From NCBI GenBank assembly GCA_900546495.1, contig URDN01000002.1, forward strand, positions 62,001-126,000: DNA of 64,000 nt, in the 5' to 3' direction. Below, one piece after another: positions 8,674 to 16,540 of this stretch. A program made the translations under genes and the position numbers. Position 1 is the stretch's first letter, and the number at the start of each line of letters is the position of its first letter. This DNA is from an uncultured Lachnospiraceae bacterium. Lineage in GTDB: Bacteria > Bacillota > Clostridia > Lachnospirales > Lachnospiraceae. The notes under the pieces are model-generated. The model worked only from the letters and a program-made list of their open reading frames with translations, had not been told where the DNA came from and made no database searches.

Positions 8674-9519
8674 CTAGCAATCATCATTTTGTGTTTTTGC
8701 GATATTCACCACAGATTTCGTAATCAGCTGTTTAAATATTGGTGCCACCCGATCTGCCATCTCCTGAATCTCAGCATGAGTCAGCGGATGCTTTGAAATA
8801 CCTGCTGCCAAATTGGAAATACAGGAAATACCACAAACACGCATGCCCATATGGTTCGCTGCCACTGCCTCACAGGCAGTACTCATGCCAACCGCATCCG
8901 CACCTAGAAATTTGAACATCTGTATTTCTTCCGGAGATTCATAATTCGGTCCGGTTGTCTGCACATACACGCCCTCTTTTAGCGGAATCTGTAACTCTTT
9001 TGCAGTAATTCGGATCACTTCCTGCAGATCTTTTTTATAAACCTCGCTCATATCCGGAAAGCGGGTACCAAGCTCATCCAGATTTGGTCCGATCAGAGGT
9101 GACGGTACAAAGCTGGAAATGTGTCCAGTGATCAGCATAAAATCGCCAACCTGCATACCATCCTGAATTCCACCAGAAGCATTGGTCAAAAACAGTACCT
9201 TTGCGCCAAGCAGTCCCATCAGTCTGGCAGGAAGCACTACATCATTCATCGAATAGCCTTCATAATAATGTACTCTGCCCTGCATAATTACCACAGGAAC
9301 ATCCTGAATGTAGCCAAACACAAAACGTCCTTTGTGTCCCGGTACTGTAGAAACCGGAAAGCCCTCGATATCGCGATAATTCAGAACTGCTTCCACCTGA
9401 ATATGCTCTGCATAATCCCCAAGACCGGAACCAAGAATCAATGCTATCTGTGGTTCAAAGGACACTTTCTCCTTCACACTGTGATAACATCTCAGTAATT
9501 TGTCATATACATCACTCAT
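8674..9519 (-). CDS. punA: Purine nucleoside phosphorylase (trimeric type)
   Basis: Phosphorolyses purine nucleosides to the base and (deoxy)ribose 1-phosphate. Motifs of the low-molecular-mass trimeric family are seen: LILGSGLGDYAEHI (phosphate-binding Ser, near 30), QGRVHYYEGYSMNDV (near 80), TNASGGI (near 112), TTGPNYESPEEI (Glu near 190) and MSTACEAVAANHMG. 281 residues is normal. It heads an operon with the downstream deaminase-like gene. A TATAAT box lies upstream near 9588 but a convincing -35 was not found. Confidence 0.93.
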   Translation of the reverse strand: MSDVYDKLLRCYHSVKEKVSFEPQIALILGSGLGDYAEHIQVEAVLNYRDIEGFPVSTVPGHKGRFVFGYIQDVPVVIMQGRVHYYEGYSMNDVVLPARLMGLLGAKVLFLTNASGGIQDGMQVGDFMLITGHISSFVPSPLIGPNLDELGTRFPDMSEVYKKDLQEVIRITAKELQIPLKEGVYVQTTGPNYESPEEIQMFKFLGADAVGMSTACEAVAANHMGMRVCGISCISNLAAGISKHPLTHAEIQEMADRVAPIFKQLITKSVVNIAKTQNDDC

Positions 9520-9650
9520 ATCAAACTTCTCCTTTTTGATCTATTTTGCTTAAAATCGTTACACTTTTCACATAGATAGTAAATTATAATACCACAAAAC
9601 CTAAAAATGAACAAGTCTGTGAGTGGTTTCTCTACGTTGTGTTAAATAAT

Positions 9651-9717
9651 AAGAAAGTCTGTCAGAAGTATCCCACCGGCTAAAACGCCTTGTGTGATAT
9701 TTCTGACAGACTTTCTT
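9651..9717 (-). repeat. Hairpin element with conserved core, copy 3
   Basis: Outer arms AAGAAAGTCTGTCAGAA / TTCTGACAGACTTTCTT pair perfectly over 17 bp. The apex, read on the minus strand, is CACAAGGCGTTTTAGCCGG. It lies in the 331-bp space between punA and the spoIVA stop. It may end upstream transcripts, for example from spoIVA. Apart from a TATAAT box near 9588, nothing else was recognised in this space. Confidence 0.65.
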
Positions 9718-9850
9718 ACATTTTCTCCTCTTCTACTTGTATATCTCAGTTTTAATACCATGTAGTAATATTTTCATCTACTTTTCTCATTTTCTAAATT
9801 TAATCAATTGTGTGCCTCAGTCCAAAATACCTTGCTGTAATCCTTCGGAG

Positions 9851-11323
9851 TTATAATATAATACATACCAGTCCGCCATTGTTGTCATTGACGATTTTCT
9901 TCATGGTATCCTGCAATTTCTGCTGGCTTTCTTCATCCATCATCGTGATTTTCCGTCGGATTCCATCCTCTACCAGTTCTCCAATGGATTTCCCGAAAAT
10001 ATTAGTTTTCCAGAGACCTTCTGACGTATTCTGATTATCTTTGATGTAGTTCACCAGATCGTTTGCCTGTTCTTCACTTCCAATGATTGGTGCAATCTCA
10101 GTCTCAATATTTGCCCGGATCATATGTATGGACGGGGAAGATGCTTTCACTCGCACTCCATAACGATTGCCATGCTTGATCAGCGTTGGTTCCTCAATGC
10201 TGATGTCATCCATAGATGGTGACACTACGCCATAACCGGTATCACGTACGCTTTCGATGGCAGAAGCTACCTGTTCGTACGCTTTTTTCTGTTTGGCAAG
10301 CTCCCTGATCAACGACAACAGTTCATATTCGCCGTGAATTTGAATTCCTGTCAATTCACTGATATTTTCATAATAGTACCGTTCATCCACACCCAGACAG
10401 ATTTTTACCGTTCCACTGGCAAGATCCGTCACATCCAGACGTATTTCCGCAATTTCCTCATGTTCTGATGAAAAAGTATGACCAACAATATCCTTCATCT
10501 GATCTGCCTGTTGCAAAATTTTCCCCGCTTCCTGTATTGCTGCCTGTTTTACTTTATGTGCTGCCGGAAGCATTTCCACCCATTTTGGAATATAAAATTC
10601 TATCGCTTCCAATGGGAACTCATACAACACACTCTGTAAAATCTGCCGGATATCTTCTGGTTTCAACTGCTCACAATTTACAGCCAGCACAGTGACACCA
10701 TATTTTTCCTGTAACTCCTGACAAAGCTGTTCTGCCGCCGTACTATGCGGCCGCGGCGTATTCAACAATATGACAAACGGCTTGCCTATCTTCCATAATT
10801 CTTCTACAGTTTTTTCTTCTGCAGGGACATAATTTTCCCGTGGAATATCTGTGAAACTGCCATCCGTTGTCACCACAATACCGATTGTTGCATGCTCCCG
10901 GATAACCTTCTCCGTCCCGATCTGTGCCGCTTTTGCAAATGGGATCTCATAGCTGTACCAAGGCGTCTTTACCATTCGCTCTGCGCCATCTTCCATATGC
11001 CCGCTGACGCCGTCTATTAAATAACCAACACAATCAATCAACTTCACATTTGCAGACACGTCCTCATCCAATTGAATAGTTGCTGCTTCCCGCGGAATAA
11101 ACTTCGGCTCCGTTGTCATGATCGTTTTTCCCTGTGCAGACTGCGGCAATTCATCAATGGTCCGCTGCTTGCCTGCCGACTCCTCCATACGTGGTAACAC
11201 CATCAGATCCATAAAGCGCTTGATAAATGTAGATTTTCCGGTTCTGACCGGTCCCACAACCCCAAGGTAAATATCCCCACCGGTTCTTGCTGCAATATTC
11301 TGATAAAGATTTTTATTTGTCAT
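9851..11323 (-). CDS. spoIVA: Stage IV sporulation protein A (spore coat morphogenetic ATPase)
   Basis: SpoIVA polymerises on the forespore outer membrane and forms the basement layer of the coat. The chosen ATG (MTNKNLYQNIAART) has AGGAGAG 8 nt upstream and gives 490 residues, the usual length. The Walker A motif is GPVRTGKST (near 25), and the extreme C-terminus (NDNNGGLVCIIL) is the conserved membrane-localising end. Longer upstream reading is hydrophobic and has no ribosome binding site. The gene is alone, with a sigma-E-like promoter upstream. Confidence 0.96.
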   Translation of the reverse strand: MTNKNLYQNIAARTGGDIYLGVVGPVRTGKSTFIKRFMDLMVLPRMEESAGKQRTIDELPQSAQGKTIMTTEPKFIPREAATIQLDEDVSANVKLIDCVGYLIDGVSGHMEDGAERMVKTPWYSYEIPFAKAAQIGTEKVIREHATIGIVVTTDGSFTDIPRENYVPAEEKTVEELWKIGKPFVILLNTPRPHSTAAEQLCQELQEKYGVTVLAVNCEQLKPEDIRQILQSVLYEFPLEAIEFYIPKWVEMLPAAHKVKQAAIQEAGKILQQADQMKDIVGHTFSSEHEEIAEIRLDVTDLASGTVKICLGVDERYYYENISELTGIQIHGEYELLSLIRELAKQKKAYEQVASAIESVRDTGYGVVSPSMDDISIEEPTLIKHGNRYGVRVKASSPSIHMIRANIETEIAPIIGSEEQANDLVNYIKDNQNTSEGLWKTNIFGKSIGELVEDGIRRKITMMDEESQQKLQDTMKKIVNDNNGGLVCIIL

Positions 11324-11349
11324 ATCCGTCACTCTCCTCTTCTGCTTAT

Positions 11350-11377
11350 GAATATGCGACACAAAAACAATATATGA
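11350..11377 (-). promoter_or_regulatory. Possible sigma-E promoter of spoIVA
   Basis: On the minus strand, TCATATA (11377-11371) fits the sigma-E -35 KMATATT in six of seven positions. A 14-bp spacer and CATATTC (11356-11350) follow; the latter shares the CATA of the sigma-E -10. The predicted start would be about 20 nt before the ATG. spoIVA is sigma-E-dependent in Bacillus; the match here is partial. Confidence 0.35.
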
Positions 11378-11512
11378 CACAAAAATCCCAATAAAACCAT
11401 TCAACCCAATTCTTTCATCACGATCTTTAACAATACAGAAAAAGGCAAAATCTATGGTCTATATTTCAATGTACAAAAAATACTAAATCATGTAATACTT
11501 TCTCAATACACA

Positions 11513-11580
11513 GGAAAAAGAGCGAAAAAATATCCGGCAAGGCTTTTTAGCCTGCAAGATACTTTTTCCGCTCTTTTTCC
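11513..11580 (+). repeat. Hairpin element with conserved core, copy 4
   Basis: Outer arms GGAAAAAGAGCG / CGCTCTTTTTCC close on the core GGCAAGGCTTTTTAGCCTGC. It lies 20 bp beyond the stop codon of the C_GCAxxG gene, so on the minus strand it can act as that gene's terminator. Confidence 0.65.
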
Positions 11581-11600
11581 GTCCGTTTATCACTCAACAC

Positions 11601-12020
11601 TTAATCATCCAGAAGGTATTCCCCAAGGATCCGAATACCATCCTCGATACAGCCATCACAGCTGCGCAGCACTTTTCCGGTATCCACTCCTTTCAGTTCC
11701 CGACAGACGATTGAACCATTCTTATCCCGGAATTTTGCTGCCAGCTCCCGTACTAAACGCATCGTCTGTGGCTTGGTATCACACGCCTGCAGATCCCCGG
11801 AACTGTTTTTCAAACCAAGTGCCATAAACATTGCAGTAACCGCACCACAGGTCTCCATCATGCCACCCATGCCCGCACCAAAACCTTCTGAAATCTGGAA
11901 CAGTGTTTCCTCATCAATTCCAAGTACATCTGCATAAGAACATAATACCACCTGCGCACAGTTATATCCGCGTGCATGTTTGTCTTTTAACTCCGCTACT
12001 CTTTCTTCTACCGTCTTCAT
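11601..12020 (-). CDS. C_GCAxxG_C_C family putative redox protein
   Basis: A 139-residue protein of the family named for its spaced cysteines: GYNCAQVV (near 21), GAGMGGMMETCGAVTA (near 60), SIVCRELKG, and SCDGCIEDG at the C-terminus. The conserved cysteines suggest a redox or metal-binding role; the family has no firmly assigned biochemical activity. It is divergent from an HxlR-type regulator with a shared 214-bp intergenic region, so control by that regulator is likely. A TATAAT with an upstream TG (extended -10) is at 12084-12079. Confidence 0.75.
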   Translation of the reverse strand: MKTVEERVAELKDKHARGYNCAQVVLCSYADVLGIDEETLFQISEGFGAGMGGMMETCGAVTAMFMALGLKNSSGDLQACDTKPQTMRLVRELAAKFRDKNGSIVCRELKGVDTGKVLRSCDGCIEDGIRILGEYLLDD

Positions 12021-12078
12021 TTATTAACCTCCGCTTTGCTCTTTTTACCCATTTTTTAATTTTTCTTTTATTTGACTA

Positions 12079-12084
12079 ATTATA
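12079..12084 (-). promoter_or_regulatory. Extended -10 box of the C_GCAxxG gene
   Basis: On the minus strand, TGGTATAAT: a perfect -10 preceded by TG. No good -35 is present 16-18 bp upstream, which is typical of extended -10 promoters. It lies about 60 bp before the start codon. Confidence 0.45.
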
Positions 12085-12115
12085 CCACATTTTGAATATT
12101 TTTTACCAGAATCCA

Positions 12116-12144
12116 TTGAAATTTTGTCACGAAACTGCTACACT
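12116..12144 (+). promoter_or_regulatory. Predicted sigma-A promoter of the HxlR gene
   Basis: TTGAAA (12116-12121), a 17-bp spacer and TACACT (12139-12144). It is divergent from the C_GCAxxG promoter about 35 bp away, so one bound regulator could affect both. Confidence 0.5.
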
Positions 12145-12234
12145 ATGGTTACCCTTTTGATACTAAATTACTTTTTTAAACCAAAATTACTTTTAGACAA
12201 ATCAAAAGAAAAGGTCGGAGGTGAAATACTTTCC

Positions 12235-12660
12235 ATGCAACAAACTGTTAATCCGTATCATTTTGTTACCAACTGTATCTCTGGAAAATGGAAGATGACA
12301 TTATTACATCATATCCATCATTATGGGAAAATTCGTTTTAATGAAACAAAGAAAACACTCGGCGTCAGTGAAAAAGTGCTCAGCCAGCAGTTAAAAGAAC
12401 TGACACATGACGGACTGGTTGAAAGAATACAGTACAACACCATCCCATTGAAAGTCGAATATATTCTGACTCCTCTGGGCGAAGACTTGATCCCGGCATT
12501 GGACATTCTTTACATCTGGAGTATCAGACGTCTGAACGAATTGAATCTTCCCATCGATCCAGACGCCTTTGCAGTTCACACAGAGGTCAAATATCGTGAC
12601 CAATTACAAGATATCATGGATACGTATATGAAAAAGCATCCTCCAGTGGAGCAAAAATAG
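12235..12660 (+). CDS. HxlR/MarR-like winged-helix transcriptional regulator
   Basis: A 141-residue winged-helix DNA-binding protein of the HxlR family (SGKWKMTLLHHI near 14-25, VSEKVLSQQLKELTHDGLV recognition helix near 45-62, IPLKVEYILTPLGEDL wing near 73-88). The start MQQTVNPYHF is chosen because GGAGGTG precedes it by 11 nt; upstream codons would add a hydrophobic stretch foreign to the family. The single Cys before SGKW is shifted from the redox-sensing Cys usual in the family (Asn is found there). It likely controls itself and the divergent C_GCAxxG gene. Confidence 0.82.
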   Translation: MQQTVNPYHFVTNCISGKWKMTLLHHIHHYGKIRFNETKKTLGVSEKVLSQQLKELTHDGLVERIQYNTIPLKVEYILTPLGEDLIPALDILYIWSIRRLNELNLPIDPDAFAVHTEVKYRDQLQDIMDTYMKKHPPVEQK

Positions 12661-12665
12661 TAAAC

Positions 12666-12693
12666 AAAAAAAGCTGCTTATGCAGCTTTTTTT
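12666..12693 (+). terminator. Bidirectional terminator between hxlR-type gene and nfnB
   Basis: AAAAAAGCTGC / GCAGCTTTTTT with a 4-nt loop, 5 bp beyond the regulator's stop. A-run and T-run flank the stem, so it can serve both convergent genes. Confidence 0.8.
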
Positions 12694-12780
12694 GTTATTA
12701 GGATAGGATATTATATATAGCTACAAACAAGGTTGTATTCAACCTGTGTAACTGCCAGATAATTGTTCTGCAACAAACGA

Positions 12781-14166
12781 TTATTTGTTTGTTACATAAT
12801 CATAGATTGCATGTGCTGCATGTTTACCGGCTCCCATTGCAAGTATAACGGTAGCAGCACCTGTAACTGCATCACCACCGGCATAGACACCTTCTTTGGT
12901 TGTCTTTCCGTTCTCTTCATCAGCCACGATACATTTCCATTTATTTACTTCCAGACCCTTTGTTGTAGAAGAAATCAACGGGTTTGGAGATGTTCCCAGA
13001 GACATGATAACTGTATCAACATCCAGGACAAAGTTAGATCCCGGAATTTCCTGCGGACGTCTTCTTCCAGACTCATCCGGCTCACCAAGCTCCATGCGGA
13101 CACATTCAAGACCGGATACCCAGCCGTTCTCATCTTCATAAATCTTAACCGGATTGGTCAGAAGATCAAAGATAATTCCCTCTTCTTTTGCGTGATGAAC
13201 TTCTTCCGCACGGGCAGGAAGCTCTGCCTCACTTCTTCTGTATACGATATGAACTTCAGCGCCAAGACGAAGTGCAGTTCTTGCAGCATCCATTGCTACG
13301 TTACCACCACCAACGACAGCTACTTTCTTTCCGCCGTGGATCGGTGTGTCATAGTCTTCTCTGTATGCGCTCATCAGGTTATTTCTTGTCAGGTACTCAT
13401 TTGCGGAAAATACGCCGTTTGCGTTCTCACCATCGATACCCATGAATTTTGGAAGACCTGCTCCTGAGCCGATAAATACAGCTTCGAAACCTTCCTCATC
13501 GATCAGCTGGTCAACAGTTACTGCTTTACCGATCACTACGTTTGTTTCAATTTTTACACCCAGATCTGTTACATTGTCAATCTCTCTTGCAACAATCCGT
13601 TTTTTCGGAAGACGGAACTCCGGAATACCGTAACGAAGTACTCCGCCCGGCTCATGTAATGCTTCAAAAATAGTTACATCGCATCCCATTCTTGCCAGCT
13701 CACCTGCACAGGCCAGACCTGCAGGGCCGGAACCTACGATTGCGATCTTGTGTCCGTTTGCCGGAGCCGGATCCTGCTGACGATAATGGAATTTTGCAGC
13801 TGCATCTGCTACAAAACGCTCCAATTTACCGATGGAAACGGCCTCGCCTTTGATTCCGCGAATACATTTTCCTTCACACTGGTTCTCCTGCGGACATACA
13901 CGTCCACAAGTAGCAGGAAGAGATGTATACTGAGAAAGAATTTTGTAAGCCTCCTCAATCTCTCCAACTTTTACTCTTCCAATAAATGCAGGGATGTCGA
14001 TAGAAACCGGACAGCCTTCGATACATTTCGCATTTTTACATCCGAAACATCTCTGTGCCTCCATCATTGCTTCTTCTTTATTATATCCATAACAAACTTC
14101 TTCAAAATTTGTTGCTCTTACCTTTGGATCCTGCTCTCTTACAGGAACTTTTTTTAACATATCCAT
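12781..14166 (-). CDS. nfnB: NfnB-like subunit of ferredoxin:NADP oxidoreductase (GltD/SudA family)
   Basis: A 461-residue iron-sulfur flavoprotein: Cys-rich N-terminus (CFGCKNAKCIEGCPVSIDIP near 40, CGRVCPQENQCEGKC near 93), FAD-binding IVGSGPAGLACAGELARMG (near 148), NADPH-binding VVGGGNVAMDAARTALRLG (near 290) and a C-terminal YAGGDAVTGAAT. It was long annotated as glutamate synthase small chain, but no large subunit is present and the partner is a ferredoxin-NADP reductase-like alpha subunit, as in NfnAB. That complex couples NADH and reduced ferredoxin to NADP+ reduction by flavin-based electron bifurcation. The start codon overlaps the nfnA stop by one base. Confidence 0.85.
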   Translation of the reverse strand: MDMLKKVPVREQDPKVRATNFEEVCYGYNKEEAMMEAQRCFGCKNAKCIEGCPVSIDIPAFIGRVKVGEIEEAYKILSQYTSLPATCGRVCPQENQCEGKCIRGIKGEAVSIGKLERFVADAAAKFHYRQQDPAPANGHKIAIVGSGPAGLACAGELARMGCDVTIFEALHEPGGVLRYGIPEFRLPKKRIVAREIDNVTDLGVKIETNVVIGKAVTVDQLIDEEGFEAVFIGSGAGLPKFMGIDGENANGVFSANEYLTRNNLMSAYREDYDTPIHGGKKVAVVGGGNVAMDAARTALRLGAEVHIVYRRSEAELPARAEEVHHAKEEGIIFDLLTNPVKIYEDENGWVSGLECVRMELGEPDESGRRRPQEIPGSNFVLDVDTVIMSLGTSPNPLISSTTKGLEVNKWKCIVADEENGKTTKEGVYAGGDAVTGAATVILAMGAGKHAAHAIYDYVTNK

Positions 14167-15056
14167 TAGTTGTCACCTCCGCAGTTTCCGCATCCACCAT
14201 GATGTGTATCACCTTCACGCAGTTTCAGGATCGCGCGTCCTTCTTCTGTCTTGTACATCTGCTGACGTTTCATAGCCTGGTCAAAATCAACCAGATGTCC
14301 GTCAAACTCCGGCCCGTCTACACATGCGAATTTGATTTCATCGCCAACCTGTAAACGACATGCACCACACATACCTGTTCCGTCTACCATGATCGGGTTC
14401 ATAGAAACGATGGTCGGAATGTTCAGCTTTTTGGTAAGCAGACATACGAATTTCATCATGATCATCGGTCCGATGGCTACGCATACATCATACGGCTGCT
14501 CAGCTTTTGTTGCTAGTTCTTCGATGGCTGTGGTAACCATACCCGGAACACCATAACTTCCGTCATCTGTACATACATACAGATTTCCGGCTACTGCTTT
14601 CATCTCATCCTCCAGGATCAGCATATCATGATTCTTTGCGCCGACAACTACATCTACATCAATACCATGCTCGTGCATCCATTTTACCTGTGGGTAAACC
14701 GGTGCTGCTCCAACACCACCTGCTACGAACATAATTTTTTTCTTCTTCAGTTCTTCCAGATCTTCTTCCACTAATTCAGATGGGCATCCCAGCGGTCCAA
14801 CAAAATCCTGAAATGCATCTCCGGCTTCTAAAGCTGACATACGCTCTGTAGAAGCTCCAACAATCTGAAATACGATAGTTACAGTTCCAGCTTCTCTGTC
14901 ATAATCACAGATAGTAAGCGGAATACGTTCTCCGATCTCGTCCATCTTTACTATTACAAACTGTCCCGGAAGACAGGATTTTGCTACTCTTGGTGCATCA
15001 ACTACCATATAATAGATTTTATCAGCTAACTGCTTACGTTCTAAAATCTTATACAT
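14166..15056 (-). CDS. nfnA: NfnA-like subunit (FAD/NAD-binding, 2Fe-2S)
   Basis: A 296-residue protein of the dihydroorotate dehydrogenase electron-transfer/SudB family. It has a flavin-binding barrel (RIPLTICDYD near 52), an NAD-binding domain (MFVAGGVGAAPVYPQVKWM near 105) and four cysteines for a 2Fe-2S cluster (MCGACRLQVGDEIKFACVDGPEFDGH near 225). The start at 15056 follows GAGGAGG by 4 nt; longer reading lacks a ribosome binding site. It is the promoter-proximal gene of nfnAB, likely balancing NADPH and ferredoxin during butyrate-forming fermentation. Confidence 0.87.
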   Translation of the reverse strand: MYKILERKQLADKIYYMVVDAPRVAKSCLPGQFVIVKMDEIGERIPLTICDYDREAGTVTIVFQIVGASTERMSALEAGDAFQDFVGPLGCPSELVEEDLEELKKKKIMFVAGGVGAAPVYPQVKWMHEHGIDVDVVVGAKNHDMLILEDEMKAVAGNLYVCTDDGSYGVPGMVTTAIEELATKAEQPYDVCVAIGPMIMMKFVCLLTKKLNIPTIVSMNPIMVDGTGMCGACRLQVGDEIKFACVDGPEFDGHLVDFDQAMKRQQMYKTEEGRAILKLREGDTHHGGCGNCGGDN

Positions 15057-15101
15057 AAGTACCTCCTCTATCGTTAATTTATTAACTAACTCGCTTCTAA
15101 T

Positions 15102-15130
15102 ATTGTATACAAAATGGCGCCCTTTTTCAA
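15102..15130 (-). promoter_or_regulatory. Predicted nfnAB promoter overlapping a TTGTATACAA palindrome
   Basis: On the minus strand, TTGAAA (15130-15125), 17 bp and TACAAT (15107-15102). The perfect palindrome TTGTATACAA (15103-15112) covers the -10, and a second TTGTATACA lies at 15160-15168. The palindrome is typical of GntR/FCD-type operators, so repression is plausible. Confidence 0.5.
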
Positions 15131-15185
15131 CTCCTTTCTGCACATTTACATGTTCTAATTTGTATACATGCAATTATAATTATTG

Positions 15186-15343
15186 CTCTTTTTGTAACTG
15201 TTCAGAGCCAAGCAAAATTTCAAATAACAGGTATAAAATGCTTGCATTTTTAAAACTGTTTTTGAAATTTTATTTGGCGGATACGCCACACCGACGAAAT
15301 GCGTAGCATTTTGGAGGTTGGCTCTGAACAGTTACCTCTTTTT
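15186..15343. mobile_element. IS66-like MITE with 18-bp inverted repeats and 8-bp target duplication
   Basis: Perfect 18-bp terminal inverted repeats at 15194-15211 (GTAACTGTTCAGAGCCAA) and 15318-15335 bound a 142-bp non-coding element. The direct repeat CTCTTTTT flanks it exactly (15186-15193 and 15336-15343). Tips beginning GTAA with 8-bp duplications are characteristic of the IS66 family, so this is probably a non-autonomous relative. Inside are small hairpins (AAATGCTTGCATTT, GGCGGATACGCC, AAATGCGTAGCATTT). It has no open reading frame of note. Confidence 0.75.
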
Positions 15344-15375
15344 TATTAAACAAAAAGCGTGCCATTTTTTCAACA

Positions 15376-15406
15376 AAAAGGACTCCTGCATAGCAGAAGT
15401 CCTTTT
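15376..15406 (-). terminator. buk terminator
   Basis: AAAAGGACT / AGTCCTTTT with an inner CTGC/GCAG pairing and a short loop, followed on the minus strand by a T-run. It lies 48 bp past the buk stop. Confidence 0.75.
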
Positions 15407-15453
15407 CCTGGATAGGTATAATTTAGAAAATCATAAAATCAAATAAATTGATT

Positions 15454-16530
15454 TTATTCCGGAACAACTTTTGTAAATGTTCTGGCCTCTTCCTCGCCAC
15501 GCTGTACACGTAAAGCACCTAAAGCAAGGGATTCCATCTCATTTTCACCGGCATATACGATGACCGGTGCGATAAATTCTACACGCTTTGCAACTTCTTT
15601 TGTAAAATATTCAGAATATGCAATACCGCCGGTCAAAATAATGTTATCTACTTTTCCATCCACATAAACACTCAATTTTGCAATATTTCTTGCAACATTG
15701 AGAATCATTGCATCATAGATCAGTTTGGCTTTTTCATCGCCATCCATCATCATTTTTTCAACGATTCGTGTATCATTTACACCAAAGTAACCCATAAGGC
15801 CACCCTGTGTTTTTACTTTTTTCATCATGGCTTTTTTACCCATGCCTTCACGGGTTGCCATATCAATTACCTGGAATGCAGGCAGTCCGCCGGCACGCTC
15901 CGGTGAAAACGGTCCCTCATCGTCAGAGATCATATCAACGATCTGACCTTTGTGGTGCAGGGATAAGGTAATTCCGCCGCCCAGATGTGCAACAATTACA
16001 GAAATATCACTGTATGGTTTGTTGTTCTCTTTTGCATATTTCATAGCTGCTGCACGCATGTTCAGGTTATGTCCCATACCTTTACGCTGCATCTCCGGTA
16101 AACCGGTCACTTTTGCAAGCGGCTCTAACTCGTCAACAGTTACCGCATCGTAAATATAAGCCGGTACGTCAAGTTCTGTAGCAATCGCATTTGCAATAAC
16201 TGCACCAAGGTTGGATGCATGCTCATTCTGCGGTGCGTATGTAAGCTGCCATACCATATCTTCGTTTACACGGTAAGCACCTGCCTTGATCGGCGGGAGC
16301 AAACCACCGCGGGATACAATTGCTGTCAGATCCTCTTTGTGTACACCATTTTTCTCCATGGTTGCAAGGATCAGTTCTTTACGCATCTCATACTGATCGA
16401 TAATATTTTCAAAAGGCTTTAACTCATCCTGAGAATGCTCAATACTCTCTACAAATAACGGTGTCTCATCCTGATAAACCGCAATTTTTGTGGATGTGGA
16501 GCCTGGATTCATTACTAAGATTTTTTCCAT
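15454..16530 (-). CDS. buk: Butyrate kinase
   Basis: Converts butyryl phosphate plus ADP to butyrate plus ATP, the last step of butyrate formation. The 358 residues belong to the acetokinase family: VMNPGSTSTKIAVYQDE (near 6-22, phosphate binding), VIVAHLGGGITLSLHHKG (near 197), PFSPERAGGLPAFQVIDMA (near 230) and NIILTGGIAYSEYF (near 307). The start at 16530 (MEKILVMNPG) follows a ribosome binding site; the longer form begins inside the ptb end. It lies 10 bp after ptb and is co-transcribed with it. Confidence 0.94.
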   Translation of the reverse strand: MEKILVMNPGSTSTKIAVYQDETPLFVESIEHSQDELKPFENIIDQYEMRKELILATMEKNGVHKEDLTAIVSRGGLLPPIKAGAYRVNEDMVWQLTYAPQNEHASNLGAVIANAIATELDVPAYIYDAVTVDELEPLAKVTGLPEMQRKGMGHNLNMRAAAMKYAKENNKPYSDISVIVAHLGGGITLSLHHKGQIVDMISDDEGPFSPERAGGLPAFQVIDMATREGMGKKAMMKKVKTQGGLMGYFGVNDTRIVEKMMMDGDEKAKLIYDAMILNVARNIAKLSVYVDGKVDNIILTGGIAYSEYFTKEVAKRVEFIAPVIVYAGENEMESLALGALRVQRGEEEARTFTKVVPE

Positions 16531-16540
16531 GCCGGTCTCC

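Noticed and set aside
12781..14166. Glutamate synthase small subunit (gltD)
   Set aside because: No large subunit is present and the partner is an NfnA-like reductase; NfnB fits better.
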